64,000 nt of DNA from UBA7239 sp035430165 (lineage in GTDB: Bacteria; Pseudomonadota; Gammaproteobacteria; Pseudomonadales; UBA7239). The first letter of the stretch is position 1. Every line of letters begins with the position of its first letter. Where the stretch lies: assembly GCA_035430165.1 (NCBI GenBank), contig DAOMGE010000011.1:4298-68297 (forward strand), read 5' to 3'. This document shows positions 18,286 to 26,761 of the stretch, in pieces. Below the pieces are notes generated by a model. That model was not told where the DNA came from. It was given only the letters and a program-made list of their open reading frames with translations, and searched no databases. Made by a program: the position numbers and the translations under genes.

Positions 18286-18669
18286 ATGAGCACCGCATCC
18301 GGCAAACCCGATTTCAATCTTGACGCCAGCCAGCTGTTCCGCGAGGAATCCATTTCCGACGGGCGCGCCGGCACCATCCGTTGCCTGCACCCGGTCAAGG
18401 CAGACGGCAGTGCGGACGACAGCCGTCCGGTCATTTTCCAGGGCCAGACCCAGGTGATGACCCCGATGGGCGTGTTGCCGGTGCATTTCGAGATTGATGC
18501 CAGCAACCTGGCCGACGCTGTGCAGAAATTCGGGGCGGCAGCAGACAAGGGCCTGGAAGACACGCTGAATGAGCTGCGCGAGATGCAGCGGCAGCAGGCA
18601 TCGTCCATTGTGGTACCGGGTGCCGGCGGCGGCATGGGTGGCGGCATGGGCGGTATCCAGCTGCGCTGA
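18286..18669 (+). CDS. Unrecognised small soluble protein with a GroEL-like GGM tail
   Basis: A 127-residue protein of a family I do not recognise. It has no signal peptide or membrane segment. The middle (TIRCLHPVKADG, RPVIFQGQTQVMTPMG, VLPVHFEIDASNLADAVQKF) looks beta-rich followed by a helix; residues about 85-108 form a charged helix (LEDTLNELREMQRQ); the last residues are Gly/Met-rich (GAGGGMGGGMGGIQ), reminiscent of the flexible GGM tail of GroEL. ATG 18286 follows GACGGAG. It lies 22 nt after the ketosynthase and 14 nt before the prenyltransferase, so the three are probably co-transcribed. Function unknown. Confidence 0.7.
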   Translation: MSTASGKPDFNLDASQLFREESISDGRAGTIRCLHPVKADGSADDSRPVIFQGQTQVMTPMGVLPVHFEIDASNLADAVQKFGAAADKGLEDTLNELREMQRQQASSIVVPGAGGGMGGGMGGIQLR

Positions 18670-18683
18670 ACGGGAATGGTGGA

Positions 18684-19577
18684 GTGATCCGCTTTCTGGC
18701 AGGCATTTCCCGCGCGCCTTTTCTGCCACTTTCCTTGCTATGCGCAATCCTTGGCATTGCCTGTGGCCTGGATTCAGGCCTGCCATTGTCGCCCATGGCA
18801 GCAGGACTGGCACTATCGGCAGCGCTGGCTGCACATACCAGCGTCAATGCATTCAACGAATATTTTGATTTTCGCTCGGGGCTTGACCTGCACACGATCC
18901 GTACGCCCTTTAGTGGAGGCAGTGGCGCATTGCCATCTGCCCCACAACATGCCCGTCTTGCATTGGGCTGGGCTTTCCTGACGTTGGCACTCACGCTGGC
19001 GATTGGCCTTTACTTTCTCTGGTTGCGTGGCTGGGTGCTAGCGAGTCTGGGTATGATCGGGATTGTGTTGGTGGTCACTTACACGCCCTGGATCGGCCGT
19101 TCTCCGTGGCTATGCCTATTGGCGCCCGGTATCGGTTTTGGGCCTGTGCTGGTTTCGGGGACATGCCTGGCCCTGTTTGGCACAGTAACTGCGACCAGCA
19201 TCTGGGCGTCACTGCTCATGGGCGTGCTAGTCAGTGGATTACTGCTTGCCAATCAACAACCAGATGCTGACGTCGACGCGCGTTTTGGCCGTCGACATAT
19301 CGCGATTATTTATGGATCAGGCTTCGCCAGGCGCGTACTGGCCATGCTATGGCTGGCGGCATTGCCTTTGTTGCTGGTAGCAATATTCGCCGACGCTTTG
19401 CCGCCATTGGCTACCGTTGTGGCATTGCCACTGCTGGTTGCTATCGTGAATGCCTGGCAATTATCCCGATTGCCCGCTTCTGCTGCATTGCCGACCTCCA
19501 TATTGGCACGCAATGTCATGGTATGCCTGCTGACCCCCCTGTTGTTGGCCGCATGCCTGGCGTTGGCGCGTCACTGA
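18684..19577 (+). CDS. UbiA-family aromatic prenyltransferase
   Basis: A 297-residue membrane protein with about eight to nine transmembrane helices. The first prenyl-diphosphate/Mg-binding motif is the NxxxDxxxxxD-type NEYFDFRSGLD (about residues 53-63) and the second Asp-rich loop is NQQPDADVDARFG (about 190-202). UbiA enzymes transfer an isoprenoid chain from its diphosphate to an aromatic acceptor; the closest general look is to the MenA-like branch. Start is GTG 18684 (alternative starts are internal to the first helix). Placement directly behind the aryl polyene ketosynthase could mean it modifies the pigment or simply that a quinone-type gene lies downstream; no men or ubi gene is in the window. 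Confidence 0.8.
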   Translation: MIRFLAGISRAPFLPLSLLCAILGIACGLDSGLPLSPMAAGLALSAALAAHTSVNAFNEYFDFRSGLDLHTIRTPFSGGSGALPSAPQHARLALGWAFLTLALTLAIGLYFLWLRGWVLASLGMIGIVLVVTYTPWIGRSPWLCLLAPGIGFGPVLVSGTCLALFGTVTATSIWASLLMGVLVSGLLLANQQPDADVDARFGRRHIAIIYGSGFARRVLAMLWLAALPLLLVAIFADALPPLATVVALPLLVAIVNAWQLSRLPASAALPTSILARNVMVCLLTPLLLAACLALARH

Positions 19578-19665
19578 AATCATCGAACCAATCCATGATC
19601 TAAATTAAGCTATCGCTAAAATATATGCGGCACAATGACCCTGTTCGCCAATCAGGAGAAGAGCC

Positions 19666-19860
19666 ATGAATGCCAATGTCGGTAATGTAGATCGTGCTAT
19701 CCGTGTGGTGCTGGGTGTTGCCCTGCTGAGTCTGCTGGTGCTGCTGGAAGGCAATATCCGGTGGGTGGGTCTGCTCGGACTGGTGATGCTGGGTACCGCA
19801 GCCATCCGTTTTTGCCCGCTTTACCCGGTAATCGGCCTGAACACCTGCCAGAAGCCGTAG
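19666..19860 (+). CDS. DUF2892 (YgaP-like) small inner-membrane protein
   Basis: A 64-residue protein that starts NVGNVDRAIRVVLG and has two membrane helices (about 12-28 and 32-48), ending in CPLYPVIGLNTC. This is the DUF2892 pattern, also found as the membrane anchor of YgaP rhodanese proteins. The paired cysteines near the C-terminus (FCPLYPVIGLNTC) are usual in the family. A good ribosome site AGGAGAAG precedes ATG 19666. The 88-nt gap from the prenyltransferase suggests its own promoter. Biological role unknown. Confidence 0.8.
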   Translation: MNANVGNVDRAIRVVLGVALLSLLVLLEGNIRWVGLLGLVMLGTAAIRFCPLYPVIGLNTCQKP

Positions 19861-19875
19861 ACAGCCCGGGCCTGC

Positions 19876-19899
19876 AGTAGTCAACATTTGTTGACTACT
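19876..19899. repeat. Perfect 10-bp inverted repeat downstream of the DUF2892 gene
   Basis: AGTAGTCAAC (19876-19885) and its exact complement GTTGACTACT (19890-19899) are separated by ATTT. The following bases are TGTAAAAAAT, so on the + strand there is no U-run, and a classic intrinsic terminator is not formed in either direction. It may be a weak terminator or a binding site for a dimeric regulator in the pnt upstream region. Confidence 0.45.
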
Positions 19900-20096
19900 T
19901 GTAAAAAATCTACAAAACATCAATCAGTTAGCAGCTGTGGTCACCGCTGTCAGCTTCGGTTTTCCTGTCGTCCTGTTGTTGTTGTTCCTACGACTTTTTG
20001 TGTATGCTGCCCCGCCTCCTGATTTTGGCTGCACCCGGTGTGTTTTCCTGTGCGGTTTTTTCGGTCAAGGCATGCCCCACAAGGGCTTACTAGCGC

Positions 20097-20113
20097 AGCC
20101 CCAACCTGGGGCT
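20097..20113 (+). promoter_or_regulatory. Short hairpin in the pntAA leader
   Basis: The upstream region of pntAA (19861-20153, 293 nt) has no gene I can support. It contains the 7-bp stem AGCCCCA-ACC-TGGGGCT at 20097-20113, about 40 nt before the start codon, and a pyrimidine-rich stretch before it. There is no T-tract, so an attenuator is not demonstrated; it may just structure the 5' leader. Confidence 0.25.
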
Positions 20114-20153
20114 ATAACTCCACACGACCAGCAATTTATCAAGGGAGAGCCCC

Positions 20154-21287
20154 ATGCTGATTGGTGTTATCAAAGAAACAACTGCAGGCGAAAACCGCGT
20201 TGCAGCCACTGCAGAGACGGCAAAGAAATTTGTCAGCCTCGGTTACCAGGTCGTGGTAGAGAGCGGGGCCGGTATCACTTCCAGCTGCCCGGATGAGCAT
20301 TACACCGCAGCCGGCGCCACGATTGCCGCCTCGGCCGCTGAAGCCCTCAAGAATGCCGACATCGTGCTCAAGGTCATTGCGCCAACGGCTGACGAAGCGG
20401 CACTGATGAAGTCCGGCGCTATCGTGTTGGCCGCCTTTGCGCCGCACGCCAATGACAATCTCGACACCTACGCGGCAAAGGGCCTGACCTGCGTGGCCAT
20501 GGAGTTGATCCCGCGCATTACCCGCGCCCAGAGCTCCGACATCCTGTCTTCCCAGGCCAACGTGGCCGGCTACAAGGCCGTGCTGCTGGCAGCCAATGAA
20601 TACCAGCGCATGTTCCCGATGTTGATGACCGCTGCCGGCACGGTGAAACCTGCCCGCGTGGTGATCCTCGGGGTTGGCGTAGCGGGTCTGCAAGCGATCG
20701 CTACCGCCAAGCGCCTTGGCGCAATTGTAGAAGCCTCTGACATGCGCCCCGCTGCCAAGGAACAGGTCGAATCCCTCGGTGGTCGCTGGCTCGATGTGCC
20801 GATGAGCGACGAAGAAAAAGCCAAGGCACTGGGCACAGGCGGTTACGCCTGGGTGCCGAGCCCTGAGTACGTGCGCGACCAGGCCGTCATCGTAGACAAG
20901 GCTGTGAGTGCTGCCGACATCATTATCACCACCGCCCAGATCCCCGGCCGCAAGGCGCCGGTGCTGGTGAAAGCAGAAACCGTAGCCAAAATGAAACCGG
21001 GCTCCGTGATTGTCGATATGGCTGTCAGCACCGGCGGCAACGTCGAAGGCTCACAACCGGGCCAGACTGTCACCACCGCCAACGGCGTGAAGATCATCGG
21101 CGAGACCAATATTCCTTCGCTGGTTGCCGCCGAAACGTCCGCCCTGTACGCGCGCAACATGGTGAACTTCCTTGAGCCGATGCACGACAAGGAAAGCAAG
21201 ACTCTCAAACTCAATCGCGAAGATGAAATGGTGAAGCCGACGATCATCGTCGACGGCGGCCAGGTCCTCTACAAGCGCCCTAACTGA
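20154..21287 (+). CDS. pntAA: NAD(P) transhydrogenase subunit alpha part 1 (NAD-binding domain I)
   Basis: A 377-residue cytoplasmic domain I of proton-translocating transhydrogenase. It opens MLIGVIKETTAGENRVA and has the dinucleotide-binding loop VGVAGLQAIATAKRLGA near residues 176-192 followed by ASDMRPAAKEQ; the mobile loop and domain-contact segment QIPGRKAPVLV are present. The enzyme transfers hydride from NADH to NADP+ using the proton gradient, supplying NADPH. Strong ribosome site AAGGGAGAG before ATG 20154. It is first of a three-gene operon with pntAB and pntB, the split arrangement common outside enteric bacteria. Confidence 0.95.
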   Translation: MLIGVIKETTAGENRVAATAETAKKFVSLGYQVVVESGAGITSSCPDEHYTAAGATIAASAAEALKNADIVLKVIAPTADEAALMKSGAIVLAAFAPHANDNLDTYAAKGLTCVAMELIPRITRAQSSDILSSQANVAGYKAVLLAANEYQRMFPMLMTAAGTVKPARVVILGVGVAGLQAIATAKRLGAIVEASDMRPAAKEQVESLGGRWLDVPMSDEEKAKALGTGGYAWVPSPEYVRDQAVIVDKAVSAADIIITTAQIPGRKAPVLVKAETVAKMKPGSVIVDMAVSTGGNVEGSQPGQTVTTANGVKIIGETNIPSLVAAETSALYARNMVNFLEPMHDKESKTLKLNREDEMVKPTIIVDGGQVLYKRPN

Positions 21288-21307
21288 TTCCGGCCCGGAG
21301 AACGATC

Positions 21308-21640
21308 ATGAACGAAGTCATCCAACAAGCAGCTGAACACGCGGGCAATGTGCCGTTTGTCAGCGTGTTTACCGTGTTCGTGCTGGCAATTTTTGTCGGC
21401 TACTACGTGGTCTGGGGCGTAACACCCGCCCTTCACACACCGCTGATGGCGGTTACCAACGCCTTGTCCGGCATCATTGTGGTCGGTGCGATGTTGCAAG
21501 CCGTATCCATTGAAGGCCATGCCGTCACAGCGACCAGTGTTATCGGTGCTCTCGCTGTATTCCTCGCCAGCATCAATATTTTCGGTGGCTTTGCGGTCAC
21601 GGAAAGAATGCTGGATATGTTCCGCAAGAAAAAGAAGTGA
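21308..21640 (+). CDS. pntAB: NAD(P) transhydrogenase subunit alpha part 2
   Basis: A 110-residue membrane subunit with three hydrophobic segments (about 20-38, 46-64 and 76-94: VFTVFVLAIFVGYYVVWGV, LSGIIVVGAML and GALAVFLASINIFGGFAVT), ending in the basic MLDMFRKKKK. It corresponds to the membrane part that in E. coli is fused to PntA. The motif INIFGGFAVTERML is strongly conserved in the family. Located 20 nt after pntAA and 11 nt before pntB. Confidence 0.95.
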   Translation: MNEVIQQAAEHAGNVPFVSVFTVFVLAIFVGYYVVWGVTPALHTPLMAVTNALSGIIVVGAMLQAVSIEGHAVTATSVIGALAVFLASINIFGGFAVTERMLDMFRKKKK

Positions 21641-21651
21641 GGCATTGAATC

Positions 21652-23040
21652 ATGGATCATCTCGCACAATATGCTGACTGGGCGTACCTGATTGGTGCTG
21701 TCCTTTTCATCCTGACCCTGCGCGGCCTGTCTTCACCCGCGACAGCCATTATGGGTAACCGCTACGGCATGATGGGCATGGGCCTTGCGGTCGTCGCGAC
21801 TTTCTTTGTTGCGCCAAACCCTAACGTCGCCATGATCATCGGCGCCATGATCGGCGGCGCAGCCATCGGTATCTATCGCGCACGCACCGTGCCGATGACG
21901 CAAATGCCGGAAACCGTGGCGATGATGCACTCGCTGGTGGGTCTGGCTGCGGTGTTGATTGCTGTGGCTGCGGTTCTGCATGCCGGCCAGCACCATGACA
22001 GCGTGCATCGCTTCGAACTGTTTGTTGGCTGCTTTATCGGCGCGATCACCTTCAGCGCATCCGTCTTTGCTTTCGGCAAACTCGCCGCGAAAAAATGGGC
22101 GAAGTCACTGAACGGCAACTGGGTCAAGGTGGTGCAAGCCGCACTGGCGATTGCCATGATCGGCTTTGGTATTTACTACTTCACCAGCGAAAGCCTGACC
22201 GCGTTCTATGCGATGACTGCGCTGGCCATTGTGTTGGGTTACTTCTGGATTGCACCCATCGGCGGCGGCGATATGCCGGTGGTTGTTTCATTGCTGAACT
22301 CGTTTTCCGGCTGGGCTGCTGCCGGTATCGGTTTCACGCTGAACAACCCGATGCTGATCATTGCCGGCTCACTGGTCGGTTCGTCCGGTGCGATTCTCTC
22401 TTACGTCATGTGCAAAGCCATGAACCGTTCACTGTTCAACGTATTGTTCGGCGGTTTCGGCGCTGCTGCTGCCGGTGCTGTTGCGGGCGATGGCAAGGAA
22501 AAAACCTACAAATCCGGTTCTGCCGATGACGCCGCCTTCATGATGGGCAATGCGGATTCCGTGGTGATCGTTCCGGGTTACGGGCTGGCACAAGCGCGCG
22601 CGCAAAATGCCGTGAAAGAACTGGCGAACGCACTGAAAGAAAAAGGCGTAACGGTTCGCTACGCGATTCACCCGGTTGCAGGTCGCATGCCAGGCCACAT
22701 GAACGTATTGCTGGCGGAAGCCGATGTGCCGTACGAAGACGTGAAAGAAATGGACGAGATCAACAGCGATTTCCCGTCTACGGATGTGGTGCTGGTGATC
22801 GGTGCGAATGACGTCGTAAACCCGGCGGCAAAAACCGATCCGTCGTCACCGATCTTCGGCATGCCCATTCTCGAGGCCAACCGCGCGCGCACTGTCATGG
22901 TGATCAAGCGCTCGATGGCCGTGGGTTACGCCGGTCTCGATAACGACCTGTTCTACCTCGACAAGACCATGATGATTTTCGGCGATGCGAAAAAAGTTGT
23001 CGAAGACATGGTGAAGTCACTGACAGGTGGCGGCCACTAA
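21652..23040 (+). CDS. pntB: NAD(P) transhydrogenase subunit beta
   Basis: A 462-residue protein: the N-terminal ~270 residues form the membrane domain II with multiple helices (GLSSPATAIMGNRYGMMGM, MIIGAMIGGAAIGI), and residues about 280-462 form the NADP(H)-binding domain III with VIVPGYGLAQARAQ, RYAIHPVAGRMPGHMNVLLAE and VIGANDVVNPAA. The two domains complete the proton channel and the NADP site. The gene ends at 23040, just before a strong bidirectional terminator. Confidence 0.96.
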   Translation: MDHLAQYADWAYLIGAVLFILTLRGLSSPATAIMGNRYGMMGMGLAVVATFFVAPNPNVAMIIGAMIGGAAIGIYRARTVPMTQMPETVAMMHSLVGLAAVLIAVAAVLHAGQHHDSVHRFELFVGCFIGAITFSASVFAFGKLAAKKWAKSLNGNWVKVVQAALAIAMIGFGIYYFTSESLTAFYAMTALAIVLGYFWIAPIGGGDMPVVVSLLNSFSGWAAAGIGFTLNNPMLIIAGSLVGSSGAILSYVMCKAMNRSLFNVLFGGFGAAAAGAVAGDGKEKTYKSGSADDAAFMMGNADSVVIVPGYGLAQARAQNAVKELANALKEKGVTVRYAIHPVAGRMPGHMNVLLAEADVPYEDVKEMDEINSDFPSTDVVLVIGANDVVNPAAKTDPSSPIFGMPILEANRARTVMVIKRSMAVGYAGLDNDLFYLDKTMMIFGDAKKVVEDMVKSLTGGGH

Positions 23041-23059
23041 ATCAGCGTTTCGCAGAAAC

Positions 23060-23089
23060 AAAAAAGCCACCGCTCAGGTGGCTTTTTTT
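23060..23089. terminator. Bidirectional intrinsic terminator between pntB and accC
   Basis: AAAAAAGCCACC (23060-23071), loop GCTCA, then GGTGGCTTTTTTT (23077-23089). The GC-rich stem flanked by an A-run and a T-run works in both orientations and separates the convergent pnt and acc transcription units. Confidence 0.92.
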
Positions 23090-23105
23090 ATGGGCATGAA
23101 AAAAT

Positions 23106-24452
23106 CTAGTGCTTGGCGCCCAGTTTCTTTTCCAGATAGTGGATATTGATACCGCCCCGCGCAAACTCCGTATCGCGCACCAGATCCTGGTGCAACGGAA
23201 TATTACTGCGGATGCCGTCTACCACCGTTTCATCCAGTGCCGTGCGCATGCGCGCAAGTGCAATCGCACGATCATCACCATGGCTGATCACTTTCGCGAT
23301 CAGTGAATCATAAAACGGCGGGATGGAATAACCGCTGTACAAATGCGAATCCACACGGATACCCGGACCGCCCGGCGCGTGCCAGTGGTTGACCTTGCCG
23401 GGGCACGGCGTAAATGTTTTCGGATCTTCCGCGTTGATACGGCATTCAAACGCGTGGCCGCGAATCACAACATCCTTTTGTTTTATTGTCAGCGGCAAGC
23501 CACTGGCAATTTTCAATTGCTCTTTGACAATGTCGATGCCTGTCACCATTTCGGTAACAGGATGCTCGACCTGCACGCGCGTGTTCATTTCGATGAAATA
23601 GAAATTTTCATTTTCGTACAGGAATTCAAACGTGCCGGCACCGCTGTAACCGATGTCGATACATGCCTTCACACAAGCTGCCGCCACTTCATCGCGCACC
23701 TTTTGCGGAATGCCCGGTGCCGGCGCTTCTTCGAGTACTTTCTGGTGACGACGCTGCAAGGAACAATCCCGGTCGCCGAGATGAATTGCATGGCCTTTGC
23801 CGTCAGATAAAACCTGTATTTCCACGTGCCGTGGATTCTGCAGGAATTTTTCCATGTACACCGTGCTGTCACCGAATGCTGCCAGCGCTTCGCTGCGCGT
23901 GACTTGCACGGCATTGATGAGATGCGCTTCGGTATGCACCACACGCATACCGCGTCCACCACCGCCGGCCGCTGCCTTGATGATGACGGGATACCCGACT
24001 TCGCGGCCAATTCGCGTAATTGATTCCGGATCATCCGGCAGTGCGCCATCCGAACCGGGTACCGTTGGTACACCGGCTTTTTTCATCGCCACTTTTGCCG
24101 ACACCTTGTCGCCCATCAAACGAATGACGTCCGCGCTGGGGCCGATAAAAATAAATCCGCTCTTGACAACCTGCTCGGCAAAATTCGCATTTTCGGCGAG
24201 AAAACCGTAGCCGGGATGCACAGCCTGCGCGTCGGTGATTTCCATCGCGCTGATGATGGCCGGCACATTCAGGTAACTGTCGGACGATTTATTCGGGCCG
24301 ATGCAAACCGCTTCATCGGCGAGACGCACGTGCATCAGGTCGCGATCAATTTTCGAGTGCACGGCAACGGTTTTGATGCCGAGCTCCTTGCAGGCGCGCA
24401 ATATCCGCAGTGCAATTTCACCACGGTTGGCGATAACGACTTTATCAAGCAT
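23106..24452 (-). CDS. accC: Biotin carboxylase subunit of acetyl-CoA carboxylase
   Basis: A 448-residue ATP-grasp enzyme beginning MLDKVVIANRGEIALRILRA. The glycine-rich ATP loop KAAAGGGGRGMRVV lies near residue 159, and the catalytic/biotin-proximal segment EMNTRVQVEHPVTEM near 288. It carboxylates the biotin on AccB, the first step of malonyl-CoA synthesis. The start at 24452 is chosen because it gives the canonical N-terminus; an upstream in-frame start would add about 35 non-conserved residues that overlap accB. It lies 13 nt after accB, the usual accBC operon. Malonyl-CoA is also the extender unit for the polyene pathway, but the genes are not linked functionally here. Confidence 0.97.
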   Translation of the reverse strand: MLDKVVIANRGEIALRILRACKELGIKTVAVHSKIDRDLMHVRLADEAVCIGPNKSSDSYLNVPAIISAMEITDAQAVHPGYGFLAENANFAEQVVKSGFIFIGPSADVIRLMGDKVSAKVAMKKAGVPTVPGSDGALPDDPESITRIGREVGYPVIIKAAAGGGGRGMRVVHTEAHLINAVQVTRSEALAAFGDSTVYMEKFLQNPRHVEIQVLSDGKGHAIHLGDRDCSLQRRHQKVLEEAPAPGIPQKVRDEVAAACVKACIDIGYSGAGTFEFLYENENFYFIEMNTRVQVEHPVTEMVTGIDIVKEQLKIASGLPLTIKQKDVVIRGHAFECRINAEDPKTFTPCPGKVNHWHAPGGPGIRVDSHLYSGYSIPPFYDSLIAKVISHGDDRAIALARMRTALDETVVDGIRSNIPLHQDLVRDTEFARGGINIHYLEKKLGAKH

Positions 24453-24465
24453 GCTGCACCCGCAA

Positions 24466-24918
24466 TCAGGCAATCGTGAACATCGGTTGGTCGAATTCGA
24501 CCGGCGCACCGTCATCAACCAGAATGGCCTGGATAACACCCGCCTTGTCAGATTCAATCTGGTTCATCATTTTCATCGCCTCGACGATACACAACACATC
24601 GCCAACCTTGACCGACTGGCCCACTTCCGCAAACGCGGGTGAATCCGGCGACGGCGAACGGTAAAACGTGCCCACCATCGGCGATTTCACGATATGGCCA
24701 GACAAGGCTGCCGGCTTCGGCGCTTCGGCTGGCGCAGCAGCCGGTGCAGGAGCAACAGGAGCTGGCGCGTGCGTCGCGTAGGCCATCGGCGCTGCCATCA
24801 TCGGCATCACGCCATTGCGCGAGATGCGAACCGTTTCTTCGCCTTCGCGAATTTCGAGTTCGCCAATATTGGATTCTTCCAGCAATTCGATCAGTTTTTT
24901 TATCTTGCGAATATCCAT
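24466..24918 (-). CDS. accB: Biotin carboxyl carrier protein of acetyl-CoA carboxylase
   Basis: A 150-residue protein with an N-terminal helix (MDIRKIKKLIELLEESNI), an Ala/Pro-rich flexible linker (about residues 45-72) and a C-terminal biotinyl domain. The biotinylated lysine is in VEAMKMMNQI (about residue 116). AccB shuttles the carboxyl group from biotin carboxylase to carboxyltransferase. It is followed by accC and preceded by aroQ (58 nt), the aroQ-accB-accC order seen in many gammaproteobacteria. Confidence 0.97.
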   Translation of the reverse strand: MDIRKIKKLIELLEESNIGELEIREGEETVRISRNGVMPMMAAPMAYATHAPAPVAPAPAAAPAEAPKPAALSGHIVKSPMVGTFYRSPSPDSPAFAEVGQSVKVGDVLCIVEAMKMMNQIESDKAGVIQAILVDDGAPVEFDQPMFTIA

Positions 24919-24976
24919 GGTCTACACGTGCCCCCACGTAAAAAAATTAACGCCACCCATACAACAACCGACAGGG

Positions 24977-25417
24977 TTACCGGTTCAGTTTCTTGATGGC
25001 CGCTTGCAACGCCAGTTCGTAACCGATGGCCCCCAAGCCACAGATCACGCCTTCGGCGATATCAGAAAAATAGGAATGCTGGCGGAACGCCTCGCGCTTG
25101 TGCACATTCGATAAATGCACTTCGATAAACGGGATGCTGGCTGCCAGCAAGGCATCGCGCAAGGCTACGCTGGTATGCGTGAACGCCGCCGGGTTGAAGA
25201 TAATGAAATCGACGCCTTCACGACGCGCATCATGGATGCGGTCAATCAACTCGTATTCGGCATTACTTTGCAGGATTTGCAGGTGCTGCCCCTGCTGCAG
25301 GGCCAACTCGGTGAGGCGCGCATTGATGCTGTCGAGCGTATCGGCACCGTACAAGCCCGGCTCCCGGGTGCCGAGCAAATTCAGGTTGGGGCCGTGTAGC
25401 ACCAGGATGGTGGCCAT
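24977..25417 (-). CDS. aroQ: 3-dehydroquinate dehydratase, type II
   Basis: A 146-residue type II dehydroquinase. Conserved PNLNLLGTREPGLYG with the catalytic tyrosine (about residue 24) sits at the N-terminus, and IFNPAAFTHTSVALRDAL and EVHLSNVHKREAFR carry the substrate-binding and catalytic His residues. It converts 3-dehydroquinate to 3-dehydroshikimate in the shikimate pathway in the cytoplasm, which leads to tyrosine, the likely precursor of the aryl polyene head group. Start at 25417 gives MATILVLHGPN. It probably heads the aroQ-accB-accC operon. Confidence 0.96.
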   Translation of the reverse strand: MATILVLHGPNLNLLGTREPGLYGADTLDSINARLTELALQQGQHLQILQSNAEYELIDRIHDARREGVDFIIFNPAAFTHTSVALRDALLAASIPFIEVHLSNVHKREAFRQHSYFSDIAEGVICGLGAIGYELALQAAIKKLNR

Positions 25418-25518
25418 GGCATGTCCTTCAGGCTGTCACTGTATTGGCCGCAGTTTGCCGCAAGGTCAGGATGATGTCCATGCAATCTTCGGCGATCTGT
25501 GGCAAACACCAGAAAATC

Positions 25519-25538
25519 GGCGGAGATTGGCGGAGATT
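25519..25538. repeat. Two tandem copies of a 10-mer between porin and aroQ
   Basis: GGCGGAGATT occurs twice head to tail (25519-25528 and 25529-25538) in the 126-nt gap between the porin stop and the aroQ start. It may be a chance duplication or a tandem binding site; nothing else in the gap is recognisable. Confidence 0.5.
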
Positions 25539-25543
25539 GCAGT

Positions 25544-26728
25544 TCAACGGTTCATGGCGTGCTGCAAATCAGCGACCCCGAGTGTGGCTTGCAGGCGCAA
25601 TCCGACCACCAGGGCGCTTTCCAGTGCCGGGTCTGTGCCCGGATTGATGATGTACTGGATATCCGGCTGCAAACTCAGCCATGGCGCAATTTGGGTGGTG
25701 TAGGTCAACTCCAGCGCGGTCTCTGCCTTGTCCCAGTTGTTGCCTGCCAGTTTTTCGCTGTCCAGATAGCTGTCGCCATTGTGCGCCGAAGCGATGCCAA
25801 GCCCTACCCGGTCATCTTCATGCAGCAGGTTGCCGGTAAACGTGAGGCCGGCGCCGTAATACGCACCAAACGGGTTGACCTCATCATTGGCACGCCCCAC
25901 CCGCAGATATGACGCCCACTTGCCGCCGGCTGCTTCACCCAGGCCGGTATCAACAAAGCCGTACACACCGTTGCTGTGGTCGTGCCCACCGCCGTAAGCG
26001 GCAAAACCGTGGGTGTAATACCAGCTGCCCAGACCGAAGCGCAGGTCTTCCTGCGGCTGGTAATTCACCTCACCCACGGCCAGCGCGCCCTCGTCCTTGC
26101 GAATCTGGACATGCGTGTGGCGGTTGTTGCCGTTGTGGTCGCCGGGCGTAGCATCCGCGATCACGGCTTTCACTTTCCAGGCCGGATCGACCGCCCACAG
26201 GCCGCGCACCGCCAGACCGGTCACGGGCGCAATGGAGGGACCGCTGGTGCCGCTCTGGGCGAAATCCATGCCAGCGCCTTGCGAGCTGTTCAGGAACAGG
26301 CTCGCCGTCTCGATACTGTCGAATTCGGAGTTGATGTCGTAGAGACCGGTCTTGATCGAGCTGCCGCTATCGCCCACTTGCTGCTCATACCAGAGTTCAT
26401 ACAAACGCTCGCCATCACCGAAGTCGATATTGCTGCTGACTTGCGCATCGCCTGCAATTGCATTGAAGCTCTTGCGACTGACCAGATAATCCACATGCAG
26501 TGTGCCGCCCTGGTGGCCCCAGGCTTTATCCGTGTCGATATCGCCATACAGGGACAGCAGGTCAATATAGGCCGAATCCCGTGTCGCCCCGCCACGGGTA
26601 TTCCTGAGCAGGTCACCGGTGTAGGTGAGACCCGCCTGGTAAGCGCCGGTTTCTTCTGCGGCCAGGGCAAAAGCTGGTGCGAAGGCCAGCAAGACAGTAA
26701 CTATCCGTTTTTGTTGGCACGATTTCAT
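25544..26728 (-). CDS. OprB-family (carbohydrate-selective type) outer-membrane porin
   Basis: A 394-residue beta-barrel protein. The signal peptide (MKSCQQKRIVTVLLAFAPAFALA-AEE) is followed by alternating amphipathic strands and family features such as ERLYELWYEQQ, KTGLYDINSEFDSIETASLFLNSS and AVRGLWAVDPAWKVKAVIAD, characteristic of OprB. OprB porins allow uptake of sugars or other small polar solutes. The start at 26728 is preferred over an upstream one because it gives a basic n-region and a strong ribosome site (GGGAGAAGG). A Fur-box-like sequence lies 34-48 nt upstream. The C-terminus ends QHAMNR rather than in an aromatic residue, unusual for a barrel protein. Confidence 0.82.
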   Translation of the reverse strand: MKSCQQKRIVTVLLAFAPAFALAAEETGAYQAGLTYTGDLLRNTRGGATRDSAYIDLLSLYGDIDTDKAWGHQGGTLHVDYLVSRKSFNAIAGDAQVSSNIDFGDGERLYELWYEQQVGDSGSSIKTGLYDINSEFDSIETASLFLNSSQGAGMDFAQSGTSGPSIAPVTGLAVRGLWAVDPAWKVKAVIADATPGDHNGNNRHTHVQIRKDEGALAVGEVNYQPQEDLRFGLGSWYYTHGFAAYGGGHDHSNGVYGFVDTGLGEAAGGKWASYLRVGRANDEVNPFGAYYGAGLTFTGNLLHEDDRVGLGIASAHNGDSYLDSEKLAGNNWDKAETALELTYTTQIAPWLSLQPDIQYIINPGTDPALESALVVGLRLQATLGVADLQHAMNR

Positions 26729-26761
26729 GGACCTTCTCCCAGTCGACACACTGCCCGTAAA

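Noticed and set aside
20002..20007. TATGCT as -10 of pntAA
   Set aside because: No matching -35 and not a proper extended -10; too weak to annotate.
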